From Pseudomonas sp. CFBP 13711 (GTDB lineage Bacteria > Pseudomonadota > Gammaproteobacteria > Pseudomonadales > Pseudomonadaceae), in NCBI RefSeq assembly GCF_014842265.1, contig NZ_JACYVI010000021.1:1-50284 (forward strand): DNA of 50,284 bases. The letters are read 5' to 3'. The notes below the pieces were generated by a model, which was not told where the DNA came from, did not search any database, and was given only the letters and a program-made list of their open reading frames with translations. The translations under genes were made by a program, and so were the position numbers. This document shows, in pieces, positions 25,780 to 36,488 of this stretch (position 1 is the stretch's first letter; every line of letters begins with the position of its first letter).

Positions 25780-26172
25780 ATGAGTATGCAGGACCCGTTA
25801 GCGGACATGCTAACTCGTATCCGTAATGCCCAGATGGCTGAAAAGCCCGTCGTAAGCATGCCATCCTCCACGTTGAAGGTGGCTGTAGCCAAAGTCTTGA
25901 AGGACGAAGGTTACATTGCGGGTTATCAGATCAGCAGCGAAACAAAGCCGTTGCTATCCATCGAGCTGAAGTACTTCGAAGGCCGTCCGGTCATCGAGGA
26001 AGTGAAGCGCGTTAGCCGTCCAGGCCTGCGTCAGTACAAGTCCGTCGATGAGTTGCCAAAAGTTCGTGGCGGCCTCGGTGTGTCTATCGTCTCCACCAAC
26101 AAAGGTGTGATGACGGATCGTGCTGCGCGCGCTGCCGGTGTCGGCGGCGAAGTGCTTTGCACTGTGTTCTAA
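25780..26172 (+). CDS. rpsH: 30S ribosomal protein S8
   Basis: Binds 16S rRNA helix 21 and in E. coli represses the spc operon at the rplE site. The 130-aa product begins MSMQDPLADMLTRIRNAQ and has GLGVSIVSTNKGVMTDRAAR near the C-terminus. It starts a sub-operon behind its own promoter; rplF follows after 12 bp. Confidence 0.99.
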   Translation: MSMQDPLADMLTRIRNAQMAEKPVVSMPSSTLKVAVAKVLKDEGYIAGYQISSETKPLLSIELKYFEGRPVIEEVKRVSRPGLRQYKSVDELPKVRGGLGVSIVSTNKGVMTDRAARAAGVGGEVLCTVF

Positions 26173-26184
26173 GGGGGGATAAGC

Positions 26185-26718
26185 ATGTCACGCGTAGCTA
26201 AGAACCCCGTTAAGTTGCCAGCAGGCGTCGAAGTCAAGCTCGTCGGCCAGCAGCTTTCGGTGAAGGGTGCCAAGGGCACTCTAGACCTGAACATTCATTC
26301 GTCCGTTGAAATTGTTGAAGAGTCCGGTGAGCTGCGTTTTGCTGCTCGCAACGGCGATCAACAAACTCGCGCAATGGCCGGTACCACTCGTGCGTTGGTA
26401 AACAACATGGTCCAAGGCGTAAGCCAAGGCTTCGAGCGCAAGCTCCAGCTGGTCGGTGTTGGTTACAAAGCGCAAGCAAAAGGCACGGTACTGAACCTGG
26501 CCCTTGGCTTCTCGCACCCAGTGGACTACGAATTGCCGGAAGGCATCACCGCTGAGACTCCCAACCAAACCGATATCGTTATTCGCGGTATCGACAAGCA
26601 GTTGGTTGGTCAAGTGGCCGCTGAGATCCGCGACTTCCGCCGTCCAGAGCCGTACAAAGGCAAAGGCGTGCGTTACGCGGACGAAGTCGTCCGTCGTAAA
26701 GAAGCCAAGAAGAAGTAG
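26185..26718 (+). CDS. rplF: 50S ribosomal protein L6
   Basis: Lies near the factor-binding site and the sarcin-ricin loop. The 177-aa product has two related domains and the C-terminal RRPEPYKGKGVRYADE signature (about 153-168). Confidence 0.99.
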   Translation: MSRVAKNPVKLPAGVEVKLVGQQLSVKGAKGTLDLNIHSSVEIVEESGELRFAARNGDQQTRAMAGTTRALVNNMVQGVSQGFERKLQLVGVGYKAQAKGTVLNLALGFSHPVDYELPEGITAETPNQTDIVIRGIDKQLVGQVAAEIRDFRRPEPYKGKGVRYADEVVRRKEAKKK

Positions 26719-26728
26719 GGCATAGCAA

Positions 26729-27079
26729 ATGACCGTCAAAAAAGTTACCCGACTGCGTCGCGCTCGCAAAGCACGCCTGAAAATGCACGAACTCGAAGTC
26801 GTGCGTCTCTGCGTGTACCGCTCTTCGCAGCACATTTATGCCCAGGTCATCTCGGCCGACGGCAGCAAAGTCCTGGCAAACGCCTCGACTTTGGACAAAG
26901 AACTGCGTGATGGCGCCACTGGCAACATCGACGCGGCCACTAAAGTTGGCCAGCTGATCGCTGAGCGTGCGAAAGCCGCCGGTGTATCGCAAGTGGCTTT
27001 TGATCGTTCTGGCTTCAAGTACCACGGTCGCGTTAAGGCGCTGGCTGATGCTGCTCGTGAAGGCGGGCTGGAGTTCTAA
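26729..27079 (+). CDS. rplR: 50S ribosomal protein L18
   Basis: Binds 5S rRNA with L5. The 116-aa product begins with a basic tail (KKVTRLRRARKARLKM) and has FDRSGFKYHGRVKALADAAREGGL at its end. Confidence 0.98.
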   Translation: MTVKKVTRLRRARKARLKMHELEVVRLCVYRSSQHIYAQVISADGSKVLANASTLDKELRDGATGNIDAATKVGQLIAERAKAAGVSQVAFDRSGFKYHGRVKALADAAREGGLEF

Positions 27080-27082
27080 GTT

Positions 27083-27583
27083 ATGTCAAATAACGACCAA
27101 AAACGCGACGAAGGCTACATCGAGAAGCTGGTACAAGTTAATCGCGTAGCAAAAACCGTTAAAGGCGGCCGTATCTTCACTTTCACCGCGTTGACCGTGG
27201 TTGGTGATGGTAAAGGGCGTGTTGGCTTCGGCCGTGGCAAGTCACGTGAAGTGCCTGCTGCGATCCAGAAGGCAATGGAAGCTGCTCGCCGCAACATGAT
27301 CCAGGTCGATCTGAACGGTACCACGCTGCAGTACGCTATTAAGTCCGCTCATGGGGCTTCGAAGGTCTACATGCAGCCTGCGTCGGAAGGTACTGGCATC
27401 ATCGCTGGCGGCGCAATGCGCGCCGTTCTCGAAGTTGCTGGCGTCCACAACGTTCTGGCCAAGTGCTACGGTTCGACTAACCCGGTCAACGTTGTTCACG
27501 CAACGTTCAAGGGTTTGAAGACCATGCAGTCCCCTGAGTCCATCGCTGCTAAACGCGGCCTGAACGTCCAGGAGATCTTCTGA
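27083..27583 (+). CDS. rpsE: 30S ribosomal protein S5
   Basis: Accuracy protein at the mRNA entry, with S4. The 166-aa product has the double-stranded RNA-binding domain and the loop VVGDGKGRVGFGRGKSREVP (about 33-52). The region where spectinomycin resistance changes occur (residues near 20-30, VAKTVKGGRIF) looks wild type. Confidence 0.99.
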   Translation: MSNNDQKRDEGYIEKLVQVNRVAKTVKGGRIFTFTALTVVGDGKGRVGFGRGKSREVPAAIQKAMEAARRNMIQVDLNGTTLQYAIKSAHGASKVYMQPASEGTGIIAGGAMRAVLEVAGVHNVLAKCYGSTNPVNVVHATFKGLKTMQSPESIAAKRGLNVQEIF

Positions 27584-27585
27584 TC

Positions 27586-27762
27586 ATGGCTACCGTTAAA
27601 GTAACGCTGATCAAAAGCATGACCGGCCGCATCCCTAACCACAAATTGTGCGTTAAGGGTTTGGGTCTGCGTCGCATCGGTCACACTGTAGAAGTCGTTG
27701 ATACCCCGGAAAACCGTGGGATGATCAACAAGGCTTACTACATGCTGCGAGTCGAGGGTTAA
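27586..27762 (+). CDS. rpmD: 50S ribosomal protein L30
   Basis: Small large-subunit protein of 58 aa, MATVKVTLIKSMTGRIPNHK at the start and NRGMINKAYYMLRVEG at the end. It fits exactly between rpsE and rplO, 2 bp after the rpsE stop and 3 bp before rplO. Confidence 0.97.
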   Translation: MATVKVTLIKSMTGRIPNHKLCVKGLGLRRIGHTVEVVDTPENRGMINKAYYMLRVEG

Positions 27763-27765
27763 TCG

Positions 27766-28197
27766 ATGAAACTCAATGATCTGAGTCCAGCGCCGGGTTC
27801 CCGTCGCGAAAAGCATCGTCCGGGCCGTGGTATCGGTAGTGGTTTGGGCAAGACCGGTGGCCGTGGCCACAAAGGTCAGACCTCCCGCTCCGGTGGCACC
27901 ATTGCTCCGGGCTTCGAAGGCGGCCAACAGCCGTTGCATCGTCGTCTGCCCAAGTTCGGCTTCGTCTCTTTGAAAGCTATGGATCGTGCTGAAGTTCGCA
28001 CCTCCGAGCTGGCTAAAGTAGAAGGCGTCGTCACTGTGCAGTCCCTGAAGGATGCCAACGTGATCAACCAAAACGTACAGCGTGTGAAAATCATGCTGTC
28101 CGGTGAGGTTACTCGCGCAGTCACCCTCAAAGGTATCGCAGCCACCAAAGGTGCGCGTGCGGCTATCGAAGCAGCTGGCGGCAAGTTCGAGGAATAA
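27766..28197 (+). CDS. rplO: 50S ribosomal protein L15
   Basis: Late assembly protein that spans many 23S rRNA domains. The 143-aa product begins MKLNDLSPAPGSRREKHRPGRGIGSG-like, with the glycine-rich N-terminal extension GKTGGRGHKGQTSRSGG. Its stop directly abuts the secY start (TAAATG). Confidence 0.98.
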   Translation: MKLNDLSPAPGSRREKHRPGRGIGSGLGKTGGRGHKGQTSRSGGTIAPGFEGGQQPLHRRLPKFGFVSLKAMDRAEVRTSELAKVEGVVTVQSLKDANVINQNVQRVKIMLSGEVTRAVTLKGIAATKGARAAIEAAGGKFEE

Positions 28198-29529
28198 ATG
28201 GCTAAGCAAGGTGCTCTCTCAGCGCTAGGCAAAAGCGGCGGGTTGTCCGAACTCTGGGCTCGTCTGCGTTTCCTGTTCCTGGCGATTATCGTCTATCGGA
28301 TCGGTGCGCATATCCCAGTTCCGGGTATCAACCCTGACCGTCTGGCGGACCTGTTTCGACAGAATGAGGGGACCATTCTTAGCTTGTTCAACATGTTTTC
28401 AGGTGGTGCGCTGGAGCGCATGAGCATTTTTGCACTGGGGATCATGCCGTATATCTCGGCATCGATCATCATGCAGCTCATGACCGCGGTCAGCCCGCAG
28501 CTGGAGCAGTTGAAGAAGGAAGGTGAGGCTGGTCGTCGTAAGATCAGCCAGTACACCCGCTATGGCACCGTCGTCCTGGCTCTGGTTCAAGCTATTGGCA
28601 TGTCCATTGGTTTGGCCGGTCAGGGCGTTGCGTTCTCAGCAGATATCGGCTTCCACTTCGTTGCAGTCACCACCTTTGTTGCTGGTGCGCTGTTCATGAT
28701 GTGGCTGGGCGAGCAGATCACTGAGCGAGGTGTTGGCAACGGTATCTCGATGTTGATTTTTTCGGGTATCGTCGCCGGTCTTCCGAGAGCGATCGGGCAG
28801 TCTTTCGAGTCTGCACGTCAGGGTGATATCAATATCTTCGCCTTGGTCGCCATCGGTTTGCTGGCAGTAGCGATCATCGGTTTCGTGGTGTTCATCGAGC
28901 GTGGTCAGCGTCGTATTGCTGTTCACTACGCCAAACGTCAGCAGGGCCGCAAGGTCTTCGCTGCGCAGACGAGCCACTTGCCGTTGAAAGTGAACATGGC
29001 GGGCGTTATTCCTGCCATCTTCGCTAGCAGCATCTTGCTGTTTCCGGCTTCGCTGGGTGCCTGGTTCGGTCAGTCTGAAGGTATGGGCTGGTTGCAGGAC
29101 ATCTCGCAGTCGATCGCACCTGGTCAGCCGTTGAATATTCTGCTGTTTAGTGCAGGGATTATTTTCTTCTGCTTCTTCTATACGGCGTTGATGTTCAATC
29201 CGAAAGACGTAGCGGAAAACCTGAAGAAGTCCGGTGCCTTTATTCCGGGCATTCGTCCTGGTGAGCAGTCTGCGCGCTATATTGATGGCGTTCTGACTCG
29301 TCTGACCATGTTCGGTGCTCTCTATATGATGGCCGTGTGCTTGCTTCCACAGTTTCTCGTGGTCGCTGCAAACGTGCCGTTTTACCTTGGCGGGACCTCG
29401 TTGCTGATCGTGGTCGTGGTTGTGATGGACTTCATGTCCCAAGTGCAATCGCACCTCGTTTCGCACCAGTATGAATCCCTGATGAAGAAAGCCAACCTGA
29501 AGGGCTACGGCAGCGGCATGCTGCGCTGA
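28198..29529 (+). CDS. secY: Preprotein translocase subunit SecY
   Basis: Channel subunit of the Sec translocon in the inner membrane. The 443-aa product shows about ten hydrophobic segments, the lateral-gate/plug region near [14 protein letters not shown], the cytoplasmic loop with [23 protein letters not shown], and the C-terminal loop [19 protein letters not shown]. It abuts rplO and precedes rpmJ in the spc operon; SecE is in the same window (2447). Confidence 0.99.
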
Positions 29530-29557
29530 AGCACCCATAAGGTTCGAGGAGTTGGTG

Positions 29558-29674
29558 ATGAAAGTTCGTGCATCGGTGAAAAAGCTGTGCCGCAACTGCA
29601 AGATTATTCGCCGCGAAGGTGTTGTTCGAGTAATTTGCAGCGCGGAACCACGTCACAAGCAGCGCCAAGGCTAA
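29558..29674 (+). CDS. rpmJ: 50S ribosomal protein L36
   Basis: The smallest ribosomal protein, 38 aa, [20 protein letters not shown] at the start and [11 protein letters not shown] at the end. The zinc-type cysteines are Cys11, Cys14 and Cys27 plus His32, so this is the zinc-binding (C-plus) form. Last gene of the spc operon, 28 bp after secY and 18 bp before a hairpin. Confidence 0.96.
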
Positions 29675-29691
29675 ATGTGATCTGTGCTAAA

Positions 29692-29728
29692 AGCCCAGCA
29701 GCTAGTGCGCTGCTGGGTTGATTATTTG
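29692..29728 (+). terminator. Hairpin at the spc/alpha operon junction
   Basis: CCCAGCAGC at 29694-29702 pairs with GCTGCTGGG at 29709-29717; the trailing sequence TTGATTATTTG is T-rich but interrupted. It probably terminates in part, and the -35 box of the next promoter begins at its last base. Confidence 0.65.
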
Positions 29729-29746
29729 TTATTACAGCGATATTAT
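29718..29746 (+). promoter_or_regulatory. Sigma-70 promoter of the alpha operon
   Basis: TTGATT at 29718-29723 and TATTAT at 29741-29746 are separated by 17 bases and followed by CTCGCGCC. The rpsM start is about 60 bases further on. The leader is shorter than the E. coli alpha-operon pseudoknot leader. Confidence 0.75.
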
Positions 29747-29805
29747 CTCGCGCCCTATTTCTTGGCTTCCGGGGCGTAGGTAGCTGTCAATTGGAGTCCC
29801 ACTGA

Positions 29806-30162
29806 ATGGCCCGTATTGCAGGCGTTAACATTCCAGATAACAAGCATACTGTTATCTCGCTGACCTACATCTATGGTGTTGGTCGCACAACTGCACACAA
29901 AATCTGTGCTACTACCGGGGTTAACCCGGCGGTAAAGATCAAAGATCTGAGCGACGAGCAGATTGAACAGCTGCGTGGCGAAGTCGCGAAGTTCACCACT
30001 GAAGGTGATCTGCGTCGCGAAATCAACATGAAAATCAAGCGCTTGATGGACCTCGGTTGCTATCGCGGTCTGCGTCATCGTCGTGGTCTTCCAGTACGCG
30101 GTCAGCGTACCAAGACTAACGCGCGTACCCGTAAAGGTCCGCGTAAGCCGATCCGCAAGTAA
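29806..30162 (+). CDS. rpsM: 30S ribosomal protein S13
   Basis: Head protein contacting P-site tRNA and L5. The 118-aa product begins MARIAGVNIPDNKHTVISL and ends in the basic tail RGQRTKTNARTRKGPRKPIRK. First gene of the alpha operon. Confidence 0.99.
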   Translation: MARIAGVNIPDNKHTVISLTYIYGVGRTTAHKICATTGVNPAVKIKDLSDEQIEQLRGEVAKFTTEGDLRREINMKIKRLMDLGCYRGLRHRRGLPVRGQRTKTNARTRKGPRKPIRK

Positions 30163-30192
30163 TCGCCCCAGCGAATCGACAGGAATTAAATC

Positions 30193-30582
30193 ATGGCAAA
30201 ACCTGCTGCTCGTCCTCGTAAAAAAGTTAAAAAGACAGTGGTTGATGGCATCGCCCACATCCATGCATCTTTTAACAACACAATCGTGACCATCACCGAC
30301 CGTCAAGGTAACGCTCTGTCCTGGGCAACCTCCGGTGGTTCGGGTTTCCGCGGTTCCCGCAAGTCCACGCCGTTTGCTGCTCAAGTAGCTGCCGAACGTG
30401 CTGGTCAAGCTGCGCTGGAATACGGCCTGAAAAACCTCGACGTCAACGTCAAAGGTCCAGGTCCAGGTCGTGAATCTGCTGTCCGTGCTTTGAACGGCTG
30501 CGGCTACAAGATCGCCAGCATCACCGACGTGACGCCAATCCCGCACAACGGGTGCCGTCCGCCGAAGAAGCGCCGCGTGTAA
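30193..30582 (+). CDS. rpsK: 30S ribosomal protein S11
   Basis: Platform protein near the E site and the anti-Shine-Dalgarno helix. The 129-aa product has IHASFNNTIVTITDRQGNAL (about 23-42) and ends DVTPIPHNGCRPPKKRRV. Confidence 0.99.
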   Translation: MAKPAARPRKKVKKTVVDGIAHIHASFNNTIVTITDRQGNALSWATSGGSGFRGSRKSTPFAAQVAAERAGQAALEYGLKNLDVNVKGPGPGRESAVRALNGCGYKIASITDVTPIPHNGCRPPKKRRV

Positions 30583-30600
30583 TCCAGGAGATTGTAAAGA

Positions 30601-31221
30601 ATGGCTCGTTACATTGGTCCAAAATGCAAACTCGCTCGTCGCGAAGGCACCGATCTCTTTCTGAAGAGCGGCGTGCGCGCGATCGAATCGAAGTGCAACA
30701 TCGAAGCAGCACCTGGTATCCACGGCCAACGCCGCGGTCGCCAGTCCGACTACGGCACCCAACTGCGTGAAAAGCAGAAAGTCCGTCGTATTTATGGCGT
30801 TCTCGAGCGTCAGTTCAGCGGTTACTACAAAGAAGCTGCCGGCAAGAAAGGCGCAACTGGTGAGAACCTGCTGCAACTGCTCGAATGCCGTCTGGACAAC
30901 GTTGTATACCGCATGGGCTTTGGTTCGACTCGTGCCGAATCGCGTCAGCTGGTATCGCACAAGTCGGTCAGCGTAAACGGCAAAACCGTTAACGTTCCGT
31001 CCTACCAGGTCCGTGCTGGTGACGTAGTGGCAATTCGCGAAAAAGCGAAGAACCAGCTGCGTATTGTCCAGGCTCTCGATCTGTGTGCCCAACGTGGCCG
31101 CGTAGAATGGGTAGAAGTAGACACTGAGAAAAAGTCTGGCGTCTTCAAAAGCGTCCCAGCTCGCAGTGATCTGTCCGCCGACATCAACGAAAGCCTGATT
31201 GTCGAGCTCTACTCCAAGTAA
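30601..31221 (+). CDS. rpsD: 30S ribosomal protein S4
   Basis: Primary 16S rRNA binder and, in E. coli, repressor of the alpha operon. The 206-aa product begins MARYIGPKCKLARREGTDL and has the S4 RNA-binding domain MGFGSTRAESRQLVSHKSV (about 106-124). It is the cysteine-poor form without the N-terminal zinc cluster. Confidence 0.99.
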   Translation: MARYIGPKCKLARREGTDLFLKSGVRAIESKCNIEAAPGIHGQRRGRQSDYGTQLREKQKVRRIYGVLERQFSGYYKEAAGKKGATGENLLQLLECRLDNVVYRMGFGSTRAESRQLVSHKSVSVNGKTVNVPSYQVRAGDVVAIREKAKNQLRIVQALDLCAQRGRVEWVEVDTEKKSGVFKSVPARSDLSADINESLIVELYSK

Positions 31222-31243
31222 GGGCTAGAAAATAGGTGCATCC

Positions 31244-32245
31244 ATGCAGATTTCGGTAAATGAGTTCCTGACACCCCGCCACATTGATGTGCAGGTTGTC
31301 AGTCCGACCCGCGCCAAAATCACTCTCGAGCCTCTCGAGCGTGGTTTCGGCCATACCCTGGGCAACGCGCTGCGCCGCATCTTGTTGTCCTCCATGCCCG
31401 GCTGTGCAGTAGTCGAGGCCGAGATTGATGGTGTACTCCATGAGTACAGCGCAATCGAAGGTGTACAGGAAGATGTCATTGAAATCCTGTTGAACCTGAA
31501 AGGTCTGGCTATCAAGCTGCACGGTCGAGACGAAGTTACGCTGACCTTGTCGAAGAAGGGTTCGGGGGTGGTTACCGCTGCCGATATTCAGCTGGATCAT
31601 GATGTCGAGATCGTTAACCCCGATCACGTAATCGCTAACCTGGCGTCTAACGGCGCCCTGAACATGAAGCTCGTTGTAGCTCGTGGTCGCGGTTATGAAC
31701 CAGCAGACTCGCGTCAGAGCGATGAAGACGAAAGCCGCAGCATTGGTCGCTTGCAGCTCGACTCTTCGTTCAGCCCGGTTCGTCGCATTGCATACGTGGT
31801 GGAAAACGCCCGTGTCGAGCAACGTACCAACCTGGACAAGCTGGTTATCGATCTGGAAACCAACGGTACTCTGGATCCTGAAGAGGCTATCCGTCGTGCA
31901 GCAACCATTCTGCAACAGCAGTTGGCTGCGTTCGTCGACCTCAAAGGTGACAGCGAACCCGTTGTAGTCGAACAGGAAGACGAGATCGATCCGATCCTGC
32001 TTCGTCCGGTTGACGATTTGGAACTGACCGTACGTTCGGCCAACTGCCTTAAGGCGGAGAACATTTACTACATCGGCGACCTGATTCAGCGCACCGAAGT
32101 AGAACTGTTGAAGACTCCGAACCTGGGCAAGAAATCCTTGACCGAGATCAAGGACGTTCTGGCTTCTCGTGGTCTCTCCCTCGGCATGCGCCTCGACAAC
32201 TGGCCGCCTGCAAGTCTTAAGAAGGACGACAAGGCGACTGCCTGA
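31244..32245 (+). CDS. rpoA: DNA-directed RNA polymerase subunit alpha
   Basis: Scaffold for RNA polymerase assembly and target of activators. The 333-aa product has the N-terminal dimerisation domain (GFGHTLGNALRRILLSS, about 36-52) and a C-terminal domain with VRSANCLKAENI, whose arginine corresponds to the UP-element contact Arg265 of E. coli. Fourth gene of the alpha operon. Confidence 0.99.
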   Translation: MQISVNEFLTPRHIDVQVVSPTRAKITLEPLERGFGHTLGNALRRILLSSMPGCAVVEAEIDGVLHEYSAIEGVQEDVIEILLNLKGLAIKLHGRDEVTLTLSKKGSGVVTAADIQLDHDVEIVNPDHVIANLASNGALNMKLVVARGRGYEPADSRQSDEDESRSIGRLQLDSSFSPVRRIAYVVENARVEQRTNLDKLVIDLETNGTLDPEEAIRRAATILQQQLAAFVDLKGDSEPVVVEQEDEIDPILLRPVDDLELTVRSANCLKAENIYYIGDLIQRTEVELLKTPNLGKKSLTEIKDVLASRGLSLGMRLDNWPPASLKKDDKATA

Positions 32246-32287
32246 TCGTCGTAATCACCGAACGTACTGTTTGGTAAGGAATGAACC

Positions 32288-32674
32288 ATGCGTCATCGTA
32301 AAAGTGGACGTCACCTGAGCCGTACCAGCTCTCACCGTAAGGCCATGTTCCAAAACATGGCGGTGTCGCTGTTCGAGCACGAGCTGATCAAAACTACCCT
32401 GCCGAAAGCCAAAGAACTGCGTCGCGTTGCTGAGCCGCTGATCACCTTGGCCAAGATTGACAGCGTTGCTAACCGTCGTCTGGCATTTGACCGTACCCGT
32501 TCGAAAGAAATGGTCGGCAAACTGTTTAACGATCTGGGCAAGCGTTATGCAACTCGTGAGGGTGGCTACCTGCGCATCCTCAAGTGCGGCTTCCGCGCTG
32601 GCGACAACGCGCCTATGGCGTACGTCGAACTGGTTGATCGTCCTGTCGGTGGCTCTGTAGAAGCCGCTGAATAA
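32288..32674 (+). CDS. rplQ: 50S ribosomal protein L17
   Basis: Large-subunit protein near the exit tunnel. The 128-aa product begins MRHRKSGRHLSRTSSHRKAM and lies 42 bp after rpoA. It ends the alpha operon; a strong terminator follows. Confidence 0.98.
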   Translation: MRHRKSGRHLSRTSSHRKAMFQNMAVSLFEHELIKTTLPKAKELRRVAEPLITLAKIDSVANRRLAFDRTRSKEMVGKLFNDLGKRYATREGGYLRILKCGFRAGDNAPMAYVELVDRPVGGSVEAAE

Positions 32675-32692
32675 GACATCAGTCAATACAAA

Positions 32693-32720
32693 GAACCGGG
32701 CCTAGTGCCCGGTTTTTTGT
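32693..32720 (+). terminator. Intrinsic terminator of the alpha operon
   Basis: AACCGGGC and GCCCGGTT pair around CTAGT and are followed by TTTTTGTTG. It lies 20 bp after rplQ. Confidence 0.93.
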
Positions 32721-32872
32721 TGTCCGCGCCAAAGCCTCCCGGAGCGCTAGGCTCAGCGTAATTCGGGGTGATTCTAAGTGATAAACGGAACCCTCCTCAT
32801 TTACCCGTCTTTTCGGTACCAAATGTCCGAATTTCGCCGGATTTCTATGTTTATTTGCTATGCCGTAGGGTG

Positions 32873-32891
32873 ACCAACCAGTCTGGTTGGT
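32873..32891 (+). repeat. 19-bp near-perfect palindrome upstream of the ferritin gene
   Basis: ACCAACCAG, one T, then CTGGTTGGT form a perfect 9-bp inverted repeat, 35 bp before the ferritin gene start. It could be an operator, or a short hairpin in the leader; no T-tract follows, so it is not a terminator. The regulator is unknown. Confidence 0.6.
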
Positions 32892-32926
32892 TCAAACTAA
32901 CGCCTTTCACGTGGAGATGGACGGCG

Positions 32927-33391
32927 ATGCAAGGCCACCCGGATGTAATTGATTACCTCAACACGCTGTTGACTGGCGAACTGGCTGCGCGCGACCAGTA
33001 TTTCGTTCACTCGCGGATGTACGAAGATTGGGGTTTTAGCAAGCTGTACGAACGTATCAATCACGAGATGGAAGAAGAGGCTCAACACGCAGATGCGTTG
33101 ATGCGCCGGATTCTGATGCTCGAAGGCACTCCGCGTATGCGTCCTGACGATCTGGATGTGGGCACTACTGTACCGGAGATGCTCGCCAGCGATCTTCGCC
33201 TGGAATACAAGGTGCGAGCCGCACTGTGCAAAGGTATTGCGCTCTGTGAGCAGCACAGAGACTACGTCAGCCGCGACATCCTCCGCATTCAACTCGCCGA
33301 CACCGAAGAAGACCATACCTATTGGCTTGAGAAGCAATTAGGCCTGATCAAGTCCATCGGCCTCGAAAACTATCTTCAGTCGCAGTTCTGA
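32927..33391 (+). CDS. bfrA: Ferritin-like iron-storage protein (BfrA/FtnA type)
   Basis: A 154-aa four-helix ferritin that should oxidise Fe(II) and store iron as a 24-mer in the cytoplasm. Ferroxidase ligands are visible: Glu18, Glu51, His54, Glu93, Glu127 and His130. The haem ligand Met52 of true bacterioferritin is Ala52 here, so the protein probably does not bind haem, as described for the P. aeruginosa protein called BfrA or FtnA. The frame is open far upstream, but the ATG at 32927 (MQGHPDVIDYL) after GGAG is the family start. In P. aeruginosa katA lies between rplQ and this gene; it is absent here. Confidence 0.93.
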   Translation: MQGHPDVIDYLNTLLTGELAARDQYFVHSRMYEDWGFSKLYERINHEMEEEAQHADALMRRILMLEGTPRMRPDDLDVGTTVPEMLASDLRLEYKVRAALCKGIALCEQHRDYVSRDILRIQLADTEEDHTYWLEKQLGLIKSIGLENYLQSQF

Positions 33392-33410
33392 TTGCTCGAA
33401 CCGCCACTAC

Positions 33411-33451
33411 AAAAAAAGCCCTTGCCGCATATTGCGACAAGGGCTTTTTGT
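33411..33451. terminator. Bidirectional terminator between bfrA and uvrA
   Basis: AAAGCCCTTG and CAAGGGCTTT pair with a run of A on the left and T on the right, so the hairpin can end transcription from both convergent genes. Confidence 0.93.
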
Positions 33452-33464
33452 TAAGCCCATGCAA

Positions 33465-36299
<2,835 letters not shown>

Positions 36300-36334
36300 A
36301 GCTGGCCTCGCACGGCGGGCGTGTAAAACGTGGA

Positions 36335-36366
36335 AGTATACGGGGAAATACTGGATGGATACACAC
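36335..36366 (-). promoter_or_regulatory. Candidate uvrA promoter with LexA-like box
   Basis: On the minus strand TATACT (36335-36340) is a good -10 box. The stretch CTGGATGGATACACAC at 36351-36366 has the spacing of a LexA box (CTGT-N8-ACAG) but differs at two of the eight conserved positions, and it would cover the -35 region. SOS control is expected for uvrA, so the site is plausible but weak. Confidence 0.35.
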
Positions 36367-36488
36367 TATTGAGGATCGCGCCGCCTCACCTGGAAAAAAG
36401 AAAATTCCTGCGATGCGCGGCAAACCGTCGTATGTGCTCTAAACGATGGGACTGGTAGAATCGCCGCCGGTTCATACGAGGTTCCTTC

